53,335 nt of DNA from JAJFVC01 sp039698075 (GCA_039698075.1 JBDKTJ010000066.1:1-53335); one strand, 5' to 3'. Counted from the first letter of the stretch, positions 39,993 through 49,573 are shown. The notes: a model not told the origin generated them from the letters alone. A program made the numbers and translations.

Positions 39993-41336
39993 TCAACCCA
40001 AAAACGTTCGCTCGATGAAGGTCGTGTCGACCTCCGCGCGTTGAAACGCGGGATGTTCGAGAATCTTTTGCTGCAAGGGCGTGGTCGTTTTAACGCCCTC
40101 GATGTGCAATTCGCTCAAGGCTCGACGCATGCAGGCGATGGCCTCCGGTCGGGTCGGCTGATGGACGATCAATTTGCCGATCATCGAATCGTAGTACGGC
40201 GACACCGTGTAGCCTTCGTGAACGTGCGAATCAAACCGAACGCCAAACCCGCCGGGGATGCGCAGCTTCGTGATCGTGCCCGGGGTGGGCCGAAACCGCT
40301 TTTCCGGATCCTCGGCGTTGATGCGGCATTCGATCGCCGCGCCGCGCTGGACGATGTCCTCCTGACGGAACGGCAGCTCTTCGCCGGCCGCCACCAAAAT
40401 CTGCGCCTTGATCAAATCGATGTCGGTGATCATCTCGGTCACGGGATGTTCGACCTGGATTCGGGCGTTCATCTCGATGAAATAGAACTCGCCCGACGGC
40501 GTCACGATGAATTCGACCGTGCCGGCGTTCGTGTAGTTGGCGGCCCGAACCAGCCGGACGGCGGACTCACACATCGTCTCGCGCGTTTTCGGATCCAATC
40601 GCGGGGCGGGACTTTCTTCGATCAGTTTCTGATGGCGTCGTTGCATCGAACAATCGCGCTCCCACAAATGCACGACGTTGCCATGCTGATCGGCCAGCAC
40701 TTGCACCTCGACGTGGCGCGGCCGCTCGATATATTTTTCGAGATAGATGTCGGCGTTGCCGAACGCGGCCTCCGCCTCGGCCTGCGCCTGCTGCAACGCG
40801 GCCTTGAGCGCGAGATCGTTCATCGCCACACGCATGCCGCGGCCGCCGCCGCCGGCCGACGCCTTGATCAGCACCGGAAAACCCAACTTGTGCGCCAACG
40901 TAAGCGCCTCGGCCTCGCCGTTCACCAGGCCCTCGCTGCCGGGCACTGTGGGCACGCCGACTTGTTTAGCCAATTTGCGGGCGGCGTTCTTGTCGCCGAC
41001 CAACGCCATCGCTTCGTGGGTGGGACCGATGAACTCGATTTCGCAACTTCGGCAGATTTCGGCGAAATGCGGATTCTCGGCCAAAAAACCGTAGCCGGGA
41101 TGAATCGCCTGCACGTTGCCGATCTCGGCGGCGCTGATGACCCGATCGATTTTCAAATAACTGTCCGAGGCCTTCGGCGGCCCGACGCAATACGCCTCGT
41201 CGGCCAATTCGAGATACGCCGCGCCGCGGTCGGCCTCGCTGAACAAAGCGACCGTCTCGACGCCCAACTCGCGGCAGGCGCGAAAGATCCGCAAGGCGAT
41301 CTCGCCGCGATTGGCAACTAGGATTCTCTTGAACAC
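39993..41336 (-). CDS. accC: Acetyl-CoA carboxylase, biotin carboxylase subunit
   Basis: A 447-residue ATP-grasp enzyme that carboxylates biotin on AccB with bicarbonate and ATP, the first half of malonyl-CoA formation for fatty acid synthesis. The start is GTG at 41334-41336 (MFKRILVANRGEIALRI) with gggag five bases upstream; a longer in-frame extension exists but would be foreign to the family. Seen: IHPGYGFLAEN, KASAGGGGRGMRV, HVEVQVLADQHGN, EMNARIQVEHPVTE, and the C-terminal PYYDSMIGKLIV. Length equals the E. coli protein. It follows accB by 73 bases in the order M24 peptidase-accB-accC. Confidence 0.97.
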   Translation of the reverse strand: MFKRILVANRGEIALRIFRACRELGVETVALFSEADRGAAYLELADEAYCVGPPKASDSYLKIDRVISAAEIGNVQAIHPGYGFLAENPHFAEICRSCEIEFIGPTHEAMALVGDKNAARKLAKQVGVPTVPGSEGLVNGEAEALTLAHKLGFPVLIKASAGGGGRGMRVAMNDLALKAALQQAQAEAEAAFGNADIYLEKYIERPRHVEVQVLADQHGNVVHLWERDCSMQRRHQKLIEESPAPRLDPKTRETMCESAVRLVRAANYTNAGTVEFIVTPSGEFYFIEMNARIQVEHPVTEMITDIDLIKAQILVAAGEELPFRQEDIVQRGAAIECRINAEDPEKRFRPTPGTITKLRIPGGFGVRFDSHVHEGYTVSPYYDSMIGKLIVHQPTRPEAIACMRRALSELHIEGVKTTTPLQQKILEHPAFQRAEVDTTFIERTFLG

Positions 41337-41409
41337 GGCTGCTCCCGAACGACGGTTCTGCGTCTTTGGGCCAAGAAACGAAAACAACTTCCTCAAACGC
41401 CGGCGGTCT

Positions 41410-41901
41410 TTACTCCCGCGTGTTCACCTTGAACAACGGTTGGCCGAACTCCACCGGAGAACCGTTCTCGGCCAGCACGGCCACGATCCGCCCGGACAAC
41501 TCGGCTGGAATCTGATTGAAAACCTTCATGGCCTCGACAATGCAAACCGTGGTCTCGGGACCGACGTGGTCGCCGATCTTCACGAACGGCGGCGAATCGG
41601 GATTGGCGGCGGCATAAAACGTGCCGACCATCGGGCTCTTGATCACCGTCAGGTTCGCGTCGCCGCTTTCGGTCGAAGCCGGCGCGGCGGGCGGCGGCGT
41701 CATCGCGGTCGCCGGCGCCATCGCAACCGGCGATTGCACCACCACCGGCGGCATGTTGGCCCCCGCGCGGCGAAGTTGGACCCGCACCTCGCCCTGATGC
41801 AAGTCGATCTCCGTCAGATCGTGCTCCTTCATCAGCTCGACCAGGCGACGGATTTTGCGAACGTCAAAAATATCTTGGCACGACGAAGACGGCGCGTTCA
41901 T
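41410..41901 (-). CDS. accB: Acetyl-CoA carboxylase biotin carboxyl carrier protein
   Basis: 163 residues from the ATG at 41899-41901 (gagga ribosome site just upstream). The N-terminal helix pair (DIFDVRKIRRLVELMKEHD) and a Pro/Ala-rich hinge (residues 50-85) lead to the biotinyl domain with SPMVGTFY and the biotin lysine K126 in EAMKVFN. The start codon overlaps the stop of the preceding M24 peptidase gene (ATGA), so translation of the two is probably coupled. It hands carboxybiotin made by AccC to the carboxyltransferase, whose genes are not in this window. Confidence 0.97.
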   Translation of the reverse strand: MNAPSSSCQDIFDVRKIRRLVELMKEHDLTEIDLHQGEVRVQLRRAGANMPPVVVQSPVAMAPATAMTPPPAAPASTESGDANLTVIKSPMVGTFYAAANPDSPPFVKIGDHVGPETTVCIVEAMKVFNQIPAELSGRIVAVLAENGSPVEFGQPLFKVNTRE

Positions 41902-43001
41902 GAGTTTCCTCGCATCAGACATACCATTTCGTCCAATCGCTTCGGCGAATGGGTCAGCACTTCGCAGCCGGTGCGGGTCACCAGCACATCATCCTCGATT
42001 CGAATTCCGCCCCAGCCGGGCAGATAGATGCCCGGCTCGACGGTCACGACCATTCCCGCCTTCAATACCGTTTGGCTCTGGACGGCCAATCGGGGCGATT
42101 CGTGGACCAACAGACCCAGGCCATGCCCCAAACCATGCCGAAATCGCCGACCATAGCCGGCCCCGGCAATGTGGGATCTCGCCACGGCGTCCACGTCGTG
42201 AGCCAACACGCCCGGCCGAACGGCGGCGATCGCCCTCCGTTGGGCTTCCAAGACCACCTGATAAATTCGCTCAAATTTCGGCGAGATTCTACCGGTGACC
42301 AGCACCCGCGTCAAGTCGCTTCGGTAGAGCCCTTCATTGGCGCCCCAGTCCAAGAGCACGAACGGCTCGTCGCCCAAACGCCTCTCCGTGGGGGTGGCAT
42401 GCGGCAACGCCGCTCGTGGACCGGTCGCCACAATGGTCGGAAACGCCGCATCCTTGGCCCCAAACAGCCGACACTGGTGCTCCAATTCGTCGGCCGCCTG
42501 CTTTTCGGTCATCTCCGGCCGCAACAGTCCCCGCAACGTGGCGAACGCTCGCTCGGCCTGGTCGATCGCCGTTCGGAGTCGGGCAACCTCAAAACGGTCC
42601 TTGATGAGCCGAAGCCGTTCGACCAGCCCGGAGGTGGCCAACAACCCGATTTTGGGCAGTTTTTCGGCAATCCGGTCGCGGAGGCTCACGGTCATCGAAT
42701 CGCCTTCGACGCCCAATCGACCTATTCCGGCCGATCGAACCGCACGCACCACCGCCTGCAACATCGTCACGCCCGGCGGACGAATCGCCAGGTCGACGCC
42801 GGGACACTGTTCGCTCAATTGGGTCGTGTAGCGAGGATCGCTCAGCACCAGATCGCCGTCTCGACGGACCAGCAGGTAGCTGTCGTCGCCTGTAAACCCG
42901 GTCAAATAGGTGACGTTGGTAAAATCCGTCACCAACAGGGCGTCGATCCCTGCAGTTTTTAATTCTCGGCGTAGTCGGTCACGTCGGGCGTGGTGGTCCA
43001 T
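41898..43001 (-). CDS. M24 family aminopeptidase P-like peptidase
   Basis: A 367-residue cytoplasmic metallopeptidase of the Xaa-Pro aminopeptidase/creatinase (pita-bread) fold. The N-terminal creatinase-like domain (1-130) precedes the catalytic domain with the five metal ligands D218 (LLDWGA), D229 (YRSDLTR), H293 (GLGHGLGL), E322 (VEPGIYLPG) and E336 (RIEDD), all present. It removes N-terminal residues before proline. It overlaps accB by four bases (ATGA). A gene of this type directly before accB and accC matches the Bacillus order yqhT-efp-accB-accC, except that efp is missing between them and lies at 9.0 kb instead. Confidence 0.93.
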   Translation of the reverse strand: MDHHARRDRLRRELKTAGIDALLVTDFTNVTYLTGFTGDDSYLLVRRDGDLVLSDPRYTTQLSEQCPGVDLAIRPPGVTMLQAVVRAVRSAGIGRLGVEGDSMTVSLRDRIAEKLPKIGLLATSGLVERLRLIKDRFEVARLRTAIDQAERAFATLRGLLRPEMTEKQAADELEHQCRLFGAKDAAFPTIVATGPRAALPHATPTERRLGDEPFVLLDWGANEGLYRSDLTRVLVTGRISPKFERIYQVVLEAQRRAIAAVRPGVLAHDVDAVARSHIAGAGYGRRFRHGLGHGLGLLVHESPRLAVQSQTVLKAGMVVTVEPGIYLPGWGGIRIEDDVLVTRTGCEVLTHSPKRLDEMVCLMRGNS

Positions 43002-43440
43002 ACTTCAATTAGACCAAACGGGGGGACGCACGGCAAGTAGGGGCCCGCCCAAAGTCTCAACGGTTTACGCAAGCCTTTTCTCAAGGCGGGTTCTTCCATC
43101 TCGCTCGCTCTCGGAGCGAAATCACAACGCGACGCACTCCCGATCGCTTTTCGGACCGTTCCAACATCCTTGGGCGACTCGTTGTTTTCTGATCGCGAAC
43201 GATTTGGACCGGCCGCTTTGCGACCCGTTCGTCCGCAAGTCGACGTTGCATCGTGGAACGGGTTTTTCAAGTTTTGTCAAGACGAGATCTTTACGAAAAA
43301 ACATCCTCCGCGTTTTCTGACAAAGCGCTCTTTGCGCGTCGCGATCGTCGCGCCTATAATGAATCGCGTTGGAAGGAATCGCACCCACAATCTGATCATC
43401 TTCGAGTTCCGGACCATCGCGCAATCAAGGAGGCGTCGGC
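43002..43440. other. Divergent intergenic region with promoter of the DUF2617 gene
   Basis: No gene is supported in these 439 bases. The only signals are the promoter at 43332-43360 and the ribosome site aaggagg at about 43428 ahead of the GTG at 43441. Confidence 0.5.
43332..43360 (+). promoter_or_regulatory. Putative sigma-70-type promoter for the DUF2617 gene
   Basis: -35-like ttgcgc (43332-43337), exactly 17 bases, perfect -10 TATAAT (43355-43360); expected transcript start near 43367, about 75 bases before the GTG start. Confidence 0.5.
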
Positions 43441-43980
43441 GTGCTCACCGTTCGACCCAAAGTCGCGGAGTTGACATTTCAGCTTTTCGGACGCCCGCTG
43501 CATCCGGAGTTGTTCCAAGTGTACGAAAGCTGCACCGTGGAACGCGGCGGATTCACGGCGAAGATCGACATCACCAGCGCCGGTCACGTGGTCACATGGC
43601 GTTACGCGGGCCTGACGTTGACCGAGGTGGCCACTTCGGCACGAAATCCGCTGCCCAAGATGCGGCGGCTTTTGGCCTACGGACTGAAAGGCCAGCGATC
43701 GGACCGCGTCGAGTGCCGCGGCGGCATCTCGTATCAAATGTCGTTCCAGTTGGAGCCGACCGCGCCTGAGGTGTTTTGGACCTGCCAGCAGGAGCTGGCC
43801 AACCAAGGGCGGCGTCAGGGACTGTTGCACTGTTTCGATTCGAGCGGTCGATTGGCGGCCGGCGCGCTGAGCTACATCAACCTGGACGTGCGCAACCGAA
43901 GCCTGCGAATCCAGGCCTTTCACACGTTCCCGGACGATTACGCGGTGGTCAAGAGCCAATCGCTCTTTGAACTGCCGTGA
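43441..43980 (+). CDS. DUF2617 family protein
   Basis: A 179-residue cytoplasmic protein starting at GTG with a strong aaggagg site. It matches my recollection of DUF2617 of planctomycetes and actinobacteria: MLTVRPKVAELTFQLFGRPL at the start, HPELFQVYESCTVERGG, DITSAGHVVTWRY, and a mid-region around SYQMSFQLEPTAPEVFWTCQ. A beta-rich fold is likely. Function is unknown. It is convergent with the large ABC permease gene (6 bases between stops), so it does not share a transcript with it. Confidence 0.78.
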   Translation: MLTVRPKVAELTFQLFGRPLHPELFQVYESCTVERGGFTAKIDITSAGHVVTWRYAGLTLTEVATSARNPLPKMRRLLAYGLKGQRSDRVECRGGISYQMSFQLEPTAPEVFWTCQQELANQGRRQGLLHCFDSSGRLAAGALSYINLDVRNRSLRIQAFHTFPDDYAVVKSQSLFELP

Positions 43981-43986
43981 CGCGCG

Positions 43987-46527
43987 TCATTCATATTGCA
44001 GCGCGATGAGCAAATTGAGCCGGGCGGCCCGCTCGGCCGGCAACCACGCCGCGGCCAGAATGATGGCCAATCCCGCGCCGAAACACGCCACCAACAGCGA
44101 CGGATGCAGCGCGAACGCCGGTGCGTGGCCCAACAACGGCACCTGGCTCAAATTCATGACGTAGGCGCCGATCATTCCGCCCACGCAGCCCGCCCCCAGA
44201 CCGATGATACCGATCAGGACTGCCTGCGAAAGGATCGTCTTGCGGACCTGCCACCGTGTCATGGCCACGACGCGCAACAGCGCCAACTCGCGGGTCTGCT
44301 CCAACACGTTCATCGTCAGCGTATTGGCGATGGCGAACGCGCCGACGACCAACCCCAGCACGAGCAATCCCCACAGGCCGGCGATCACGCCCTTCGTGAT
44401 GTCGTCCACGCGTTTGCGCAGATCGACGAACGATTGCAGCATGTAGCCTTGATCCTTGCAGAGCCGATCAAGCTGCGCACCCACGGCGGCGGTCTTTCCC
44501 GGCGCCGTGTTGACGATGAACATGTCGACGCCTTCGAGATTCATGATCTGGCGGGCCGTCTGGCCTTCCATGTAGATCACCCGGCCGCCATAGGCGTAGA
44601 CCGTCGCGGTGGCGGCCACTTTCAATTGTTTCGGGCCGTCTTGCGTCTCCAGCGTGACCTCCTCGCCGGTCCGCGCACCGACGCGATGCGCCAGCGTGGT
44701 GCTCATGACCACTTCACCCCGAGCCAGACGATGCCGGACTTCCACCGGATCGCAATCCTTGATGTCCAACGGCAAAACGCCGTAATCGGTAAAATCGCGG
44801 ACGATCACCAAGGCGTCGCCGTTGCGGCCGTCGGTCGTGCGGACCGTCGCCTTCACCTGCCGGCCGACGTCGACGTTGGTCACGCCGTCGATCGCGCGAA
44901 GCTCGCCGGTCAACGACTCGGGCATTTTGGCCGAAGCGCCGGTCGTGGCGTCCTGGCTCATCGCCCGAATGATGTAATCGCCCTTCAAAGTCTTGTCCAT
45001 CCACGCGTGGATGTCGTCGACCGTGTTCAAAATATTGGTGCCCAAGCTGACCGCCGTGCTAACGGCGATGTACAGCACGCCGACGGTCAACGTCGTGCGG
45101 ACGCGGCGGCGCAACACTTGCCGTTCGGCGATGCGGCCTTCCGTGCCAAGCACCGGATACAACAGGGCGCTGGCCAGCCGAGCCAGGGGCCCGAGCAACA
45201 CCGGCACGACCAGAATGAACGCCGCCGTGAAGACCACGCCGACGACGATCATCACCTGCGGGGGCAGGTAGCCGACGATGCACGCCGCCATGACCGATCC
45301 GGTCATCGCGAACACCGTCAGGGCTAGAATCATGTAGGTCAGCGACGCACGCCGCGAACCCTCCGAGGCGACAAACCGCATGCCTTCCAATGGAGTGACC
45401 CGACCGGCGATCCAGGCCGGCACGAACATCGCCAACACCGAGACGACCGGGCCGACGATGCCGGCGGTCAAGAACGGGGCGGGCGTAATTTTCATCGCCG
45501 GCATCGGCGCGGAGTAGATTTTGCCCATCGACTCGGCCAGAAGCTGTGCGCCGCCCAGTCCGATCGCCGTGCCCAACAACGTGCCGACCACACCCATCAC
45601 CAGGCCTTCGACCAGCAACATGCGGATGACTTGACGCCGCGTGGCGCCGATCGCCCGCAGCACGGCCAATTGCTTGCGGCGTTCGCCGACGTTCATCAAG
45701 AAGGTGTTGAGAATCGTGAAAAAGGCCAGCGCCAAAATGGTCGTGTACGCGAAGTCCAGCCCCTTTTGCACCTTCTCGACCGTTTCCTTGGAAAGTTGCG
45801 TGCGGTCGATCGGCAACCGGACCATCAGGCCCGTCGGCAACGCGGCTTGAATCGCTTTCGACACGGCCCGTTCGTCGGCGCCTTCGGCCAGCACGACGCT
45901 CAGCACGTTGACGTAGCCGGATTTTGCGAGCAGTTGCTGCGCGGTTTTCAGCGGCAAGAACGCGATGCTGCCTTGTTTGAACCCGGCAGCGCCCTTGGGC
46001 GCCAACAGGCCAACCACGCGAAAGGTCTTCATGCTGCCCGACAGTCCGCCGCGCGACGTGGCCAATTTCACCTCGTCGCCGACGCCGACGCCCAAGCCTC
46101 GCGCGAAGCCCGCTTCCAAGACGAGGTCATATTTCTTTTGGAAAAAGCTGCCTTCGGCCAACTCATAATCGCGCACCGCGGCATCGCGAGTCGGATCGAT
46201 GCCCATGGCCATCAACACGCACTTGCGGCCATGGTTGCGCAATGCGGCGAACCGCTGCACCGTGGCGGCGACGGCCTTCACGCCCGGAACCTTTTCGATC
46301 GTCTCGGCCAGATCCCCGTTAAAAAGACCGTCATCCTGCGCGACGACTTCCAATGCTGCGCGGCCGACCACGCTGGCGTACATTTCCTGGCACGCGCGAT
46401 CGGTGGTGGCGGTGCCGACCGTGACGGCCACGACGGCCGCGACGCCGATCACGATGCTCAGCAAGGTGAGCGTCGCCCGGCCGGGCCGGTTTTTGACCTC
46501 GCGGAGCGTGAACTTCCAAAGGATCAT
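43987..46527 (-). CDS. Large FtsX-type ABC transporter permease, two-module
   Basis: An 846-residue membrane protein with the two-module plan of 'FtsX-like permease' proteins. Module one: N-terminal helix (LTLLSIVIGVAAVVAVTVG), extracytoplasmic MacB-like domain (about 50-255), then helices near 265-375 with NVGERRKQLAVLRAIGAT. Two linking helices follow (LTYMILALTVFAMTGSVMAA; PQVMIVVGVVFTAAFILVVP). Module two: helix (LTVGVLYIAVSTAVSLG), second extracytoplasmic domain, and three C-terminal helices with NVLEQTRELALLRVVAMT. Both coupling segments are conserved. The ATPase gene lies upstream on the same strand (108 bases), so they form one transporter, possibly for lipoprotein or peptide export. 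Substrate unknown. Confidence 0.92.
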   Translation of the reverse strand: MILWKFTLREVKNRPGRATLTLLSIVIGVAAVVAVTVGTATTDRACQEMYASVVGRAALEVVAQDDGLFNGDLAETIEKVPGVKAVAATVQRFAALRNHGRKCVLMAMGIDPTRDAAVRDYELAEGSFFQKKYDLVLEAGFARGLGVGVGDEVKLATSRGGLSGSMKTFRVVGLLAPKGAAGFKQGSIAFLPLKTAQQLLAKSGYVNVLSVVLAEGADERAVSKAIQAALPTGLMVRLPIDRTQLSKETVEKVQKGLDFAYTTILALAFFTILNTFLMNVGERRKQLAVLRAIGATRRQVIRMLLVEGLVMGVVGTLLGTAIGLGGAQLLAESMGKIYSAPMPAMKITPAPFLTAGIVGPVVSVLAMFVPAWIAGRVTPLEGMRFVASEGSRRASLTYMILALTVFAMTGSVMAACIVGYLPPQVMIVVGVVFTAAFILVVPVLLGPLARLASALLYPVLGTEGRIAERQVLRRRVRTTLTVGVLYIAVSTAVSLGTNILNTVDDIHAWMDKTLKGDYIIRAMSQDATTGASAKMPESLTGELRAIDGVTNVDVGRQVKATVRTTDGRNGDALVIVRDFTDYGVLPLDIKDCDPVEVRHRLARGEVVMSTTLAHRVGARTGEEVTLETQDGPKQLKVAATATVYAYGGRVIYMEGQTARQIMNLEGVDMFIVNTAPGKTAAVGAQLDRLCKDQGYMLQSFVDLRKRVDDITKGVIAGLWGLLVLGLVVGAFAIANTLTMNVLEQTRELALLRVVAMTRWQVRKTILSQAVLIGIIGLGAGCVGGMIGAYVMNLSQVPLLGHAPAFALHPSLLVACFGAGLAIILAAAWLPAERAARLNLLIALQYE

Positions 46528-46542
46528 GGATGCACCGAAACA

Positions 46543-46577
46543 GAAAGTGGAAGGTGAAAGGTGGAAGGCGGAACGAG
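46543..46577. repeat. Purine heptamer array between ATPase and permease genes
   Basis: Five 7-base units: gaaagtg, gaaggtg, aaaggtg, gaaggcg, gaacgag. It lies in the 108-base gap just ahead of the permease start, inside the probable transcript. Confidence 0.7.
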
Positions 46578-46635
46578 AGAATGCCGAAGTTGGCCGTTTT
46601 TCTCTGATTCCGTCCTTAGCCTTGCGCCTTTGTTC

Positions 46636-47385
46636 TTAGACGGTTCCCTTGAACAAACATGTGCGAGCCGAACCGGCGTAGGCCCGCTGAGCGGCTTCCT
46701 GCGCGTCGGCTTCCGATTCCATCAAGCCGTCGCGCAGCCGCACGAGTCGATCGGCCTGGGCGGCCACGCTCGAGTCGTGCGTCACCATGACGATGGTTTG
46801 TTGGTCGCGCGTGCACAACCGCCGCAACAGGGCGGTCACCTGGCGGCCGTTCGCGCTGTCGAGGTTGCCGGTCGGTTCATCGGCCAACAACAGCGCAGGC
46901 TCCATGACCAGCGCTCGAGCGATGGCCACGCGCTGCTGTTCGCCGCCCGACATCGCACTGGGCACATGATCGCGGCGATGCGACATCCCGACCAGCTTCA
47001 ACGCATCGGCGGCGCGGCGACGCGCCTCGGCCGATGACGTGCCGCCCAACTCCAACGGCAAGGCGACGTTTTCCACCGCCGTGAACGCGGGAAGCAAGTT
47101 GAACGACTGGAAGATGAACCCCATTCGCTCGCGCCGCAGGATCGTGCGCTGGTCGTCGTTCAAAGTGGCCAGATCGACGCCTTCCAACAGCACTTGTCCG
47201 CTGGTGGGCGTTTCGACGCCGCCGAGAATGTGCAGCATCGTGCTTTTGCCCGATCCGGACGGGCCCATGATCGCCAGCAGTTCGCCTTTGCGAACCTGGA
47301 GGTCGACGCCCCGCAGTGCGTGTACGCAGACCTCGCCCTCGGCGCCGTAGTCTTTCTTCAAACTGCGGGTTTCGAGGACGTACAT
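46636..47385 (-). CDS. ABC transporter ATP-binding protein (LolD/MacB type)
   Basis: A 249-residue ATPase from the ATG at 47383-47385 (MYVLETRSLKKDYG). Upstream open frame extends 85 codons but looks non-coding, and the family begins here. Walker A GPSGSGKST, Q-loop in GFIFQSFNLLP, signature MSGGEQQRVA, Walker B LLADEPTGNLDS, switch His in VTHDSSVA. Canonical signature, in contrast to the ATPase at 19.1 kb. Its partner is the 846-residue permease gene downstream, 108 bases away with a heptamer array in the gap. No adaptor (MacA-type) gene is present. Confidence 0.93.
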   Translation of the reverse strand: MYVLETRSLKKDYGAEGEVCVHALRGVDLQVRKGELLAIMGPSGSGKSTMLHILGGVETPTSGQVLLEGVDLATLNDDQRTILRRERMGFIFQSFNLLPAFTAVENVALPLELGGTSSAEARRRAADALKLVGMSHRRDHVPSAMSGGEQQRVAIARALVMEPALLLADEPTGNLDSANGRQVTALLRRLCTRDQQTIVMVTHDSSVAAQADRLVRLRDGLMESEADAQEAAQRAYAGSARTCLFKGTV

Positions 47386-48004
47386 AGGCAATCTCGCGAC
47401 GGGAACCACGGAGTGACGCACATCGGGCGCGACGGGTTTTTTCGGTGACCGTGGAAGTTTTGCCGCGAACGCCTCTTTGGCCTCTTCGACAAGACTTCGG
47501 GAGCACGGAACATCGGCCGGCCACGGCCGCAACGTCACGGAACTCGGCGACGCTTTGCTTTCGTTCTTCCTTATCATACTGGTGCGACGACCTTTCAGCA
47601 AGCCGCCCATCGTTCGGGGGTGGTGTTCTTGGGATCTCAACGACGCGTCCGCAGCGATGCCTGCCCCCGGAAGCCTACAGACGGAGTCTATATATCAATA
47701 GTGTCGGTTGTGCGGACCGTGAAAGTAGAGGCTGTCGCCTCCGATTCTCGCACAACGGCAGACTATTCCGGTTGCGGAATATGCGCAAAGTTGACGCCCA
47801 AAAAACAAAACGGCCGAAGCAAAAACTGCTCCGGCCGTACCAATCGTCGATCGTCGGAAAAAACGCAACCCGCTTCGGCTTCAGCCCCCCAAGCCCGGCG
47901 GTCGATAAAATCAAAAGAGACCTGCCGGGAGGGTGGGATACGTCGCGTTTCGTTTTTCGGAATCAAGATCATGGCGACGACGGATCGTTCGTCATGATCT
48001 TTTT
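47386..48004. other. Gene-free region upstream of the ABC ATPase gene
   Basis: In these 619 bases I see no supported gene on either strand; open frames have no motifs. Two signals exist: the terminator at 47798-47838, which serves the secreted TPR gene, and a loose palindrome of ggttgtgcg / cgcacaac near 47705-47756. The promoter of the ATPase gene must lie between 47386 and about 47700. Confidence 0.55.
47798..47838 (-). terminator. Rho-independent terminator of the secreted TPR gene
   Basis: Read on the minus strand: 12-bp stem acggccggagca / tgcttcggccgt (one mismatch-free pairing by G-T, positions 47827-47838 and 47810-47821), 5-base loop, then ttttgtttttt (47809 downwards). It is about 165 bases beyond the stop codon. 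Confidence 0.8.
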
Positions 48005-49360
48005 TTATTTCTTCAACTGGTCCAGAAGCTTTTGGGCCTCGGGCCGCATCGAGAACGGCGCATTGGTCTTCAGCACGCCTTCGAGCAACTGCTTGGCCTG
48101 CGAATCGCGGCCTCGTTCGACCGCCACACGGGCCAAATAGTAGGCCGTATCGGGATTATTGAGCGATCCGCTGGAGACGGCGGCGTTCAACGCCTTTTCG
48201 GCGTCGTCCAATCGTCCCAGTTTGTACAGCACCCAGCCGTAGGTCGAAGCCGCGTCGGCCGATCGCGGATATTGCTGCACGTTGTTCTCGGCATACTCCA
48301 AGGCTCGACGCTTCTTGGCTTCATCTTTTTGTTCGATCAGGGCCATCGCCAAGTTGTTGCTGGGGCCAAAAACGCGAGGCGACTGCAAATGGGCGGCCTC
48401 AAAATAGCGTTCGGCCGCCGGATAGTCTTTCTGGAACAGGGCCACTAGGCCGCTAAGAACCTTGGCCTCTAACGACTTCGGATCGCATTGCAGCGCCTCG
48501 GCGGCCTGTTTCTTCGCCTCGTCCAGTTGCAAAGTCTCAAACGCCCAGCGGCCAGCGACCAAATGGGTGTTGTGATCCTTCGGCGCAGCGATCAATGCTT
48601 TGGCCATCCAACTCTTGGCGTTCTCGTGGTCGCCCGCCTGCTCGTACAATTGCGCCAAAATCGCTTCGGGCGTCAACATGTTTGAATCGGCCTTGGCGGC
48701 GTCCCTCAACTTCTCCAAAGCGCCGGCCGCGTCTTTCTGTTGGAACAAGCATCGGGCAAGCCGCTGTTTCGCCTGCGAACTCTTCGGGTCGATCTTCAAC
48801 CAGGCTTCGAGTTGTTTCTGCGCGGCGGCCCATTTTTCCCGGGCCTCGTCGACGGAGGCCAACCCGCTGAGCACACGAGGCTGCAAAACGTCTTTGCGTT
48901 TGGCGCTGCTGGTGAAACTCGACATTAAACTGGCGGCCTTTTCGTACAACATCGTCGCTTCGGTGACGCGACGGTCCCGCAACGCAATGTCGCCCATCAA
49001 TACATAGGCTTCAGGATCGTTGGGCGACTCGGTGACCGCCTCCTCCAACGCCGTCCGCACGTCCTGAGCGCTGTTGACTTGGGCAAATAACTGGGCCAAG
49101 ATCACGTGGGGCGGCGGCAGATCGGGATTTTTCTTGACGGCCTCTTTCAACTGTCGCACGGCGCCGGGGATGTCTCGCTCCTTAAATCGCGCCACCGCAT
49201 CGCTAAGTTCCTGCGACTGAGATTCGGTCGACGCATTGCCGTTCATGCTCGCGGTCGCCTCCGCCCCGGTGATCGGCTCGGCCCGAAGCGGCAGACCGCA
49301 CGCCAACCAATAAAGAACGCCAGCCGCAACGATGAAACTTGTGACGATGGACTTCGTCAT
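48005..49360 (-). CDS. Secreted TPR-repeat protein
   Basis: A 451-residue exported protein. The signal peptide is residues 1-27 (VTSFIVAAGVLYWLACGLPL). A short acidic linker precedes about eleven TPR-type helical repeats from residue 50 to the end (for example AVRQLKEAVKKNPDLPPPHV; ALEEAVTESPNDPEAYVLMG; AQKQLEAWLKIDPKSSQAKQ; AERYFEAAHLQSPRVFGPSN). Such superhelices bind peptides or organise complexes; no partner domain is fused. An excellent ribosome site (ggaggaaag) precedes the ATG. The gene ends its own transcript at the terminator near 47.8 kb. A lipobox-like Cys21 is present, but no clean lipobox. Function is probably envelope-associated; unknown in detail. Confidence 0.88.
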   Translation of the reverse strand: MTKSIVTSFIVAAGVLYWLACGLPLRAEPITGAEATASMNGNASTESQSQELSDAVARFKERDIPGAVRQLKEAVKKNPDLPPPHVILAQLFAQVNSAQDVRTALEEAVTESPNDPEAYVLMGDIALRDRRVTEATMLYEKAASLMSSFTSSAKRKDVLQPRVLSGLASVDEAREKWAAAQKQLEAWLKIDPKSSQAKQRLARCLFQQKDAAGALEKLRDAAKADSNMLTPEAILAQLYEQAGDHENAKSWMAKALIAAPKDHNTHLVAGRWAFETLQLDEAKKQAAEALQCDPKSLEAKVLSGLVALFQKDYPAAERYFEAAHLQSPRVFGPSNNLAMALIEQKDEAKKRRALEYAENNVQQYPRSADAASTYGWVLYKLGRLDDAEKALNAAVSSGSLNNPDTAYYLARVAVERGRDSQAKQLLEGVLKTNAPFSMRPEAQKLLDQLKK

Positions 49361-49544
49361 GGACGCTTTCCTCCGAAAAAGATCAGCCCGATAGTGAGAG
49401 TGAACAAATCAGGGCCTTTCCCAAGCAGCCGACGATCGGTCGCGTCGACGGGACCAGGAAAGACATTTGATTAAGTCTAACCTATGGTAGAGTGCACAGC
49501 AAATCTGCAATTTTTCCATCAACAACCAGCCCGTCGCCATCCCC

Positions 49545-49573
49545 ACCCCTCAAAAACCACCACACGGAGGGGT
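49545..49573. promoter_or_regulatory. Hairpin in the leader of the small secreted gene
   Basis: 7-bp stem acccctc (49545-49551) / gaggggt (49567-49573), 15-base loop, followed by ttttcaaa. It lies 80 bases before the start codon at 49653. It could be a terminator or a leader structure; undetermined. Confidence 0.4.

Noticed and set aside
47386..47640. Possible 85-residue N-terminal extension of the ABC ATPase
   Set aside because: ATPases of this type begin right at the MYVLETRSLKK methionine; the extension is basic, low in structure and has no export signal.
47445..48140. A 231-codon plus-strand frame in the gap upstream of the ABC ATPase gene
   Set aside because: No motifs, odd composition, and it runs through a terminator and the 3' end of the TPR gene on the other strand.
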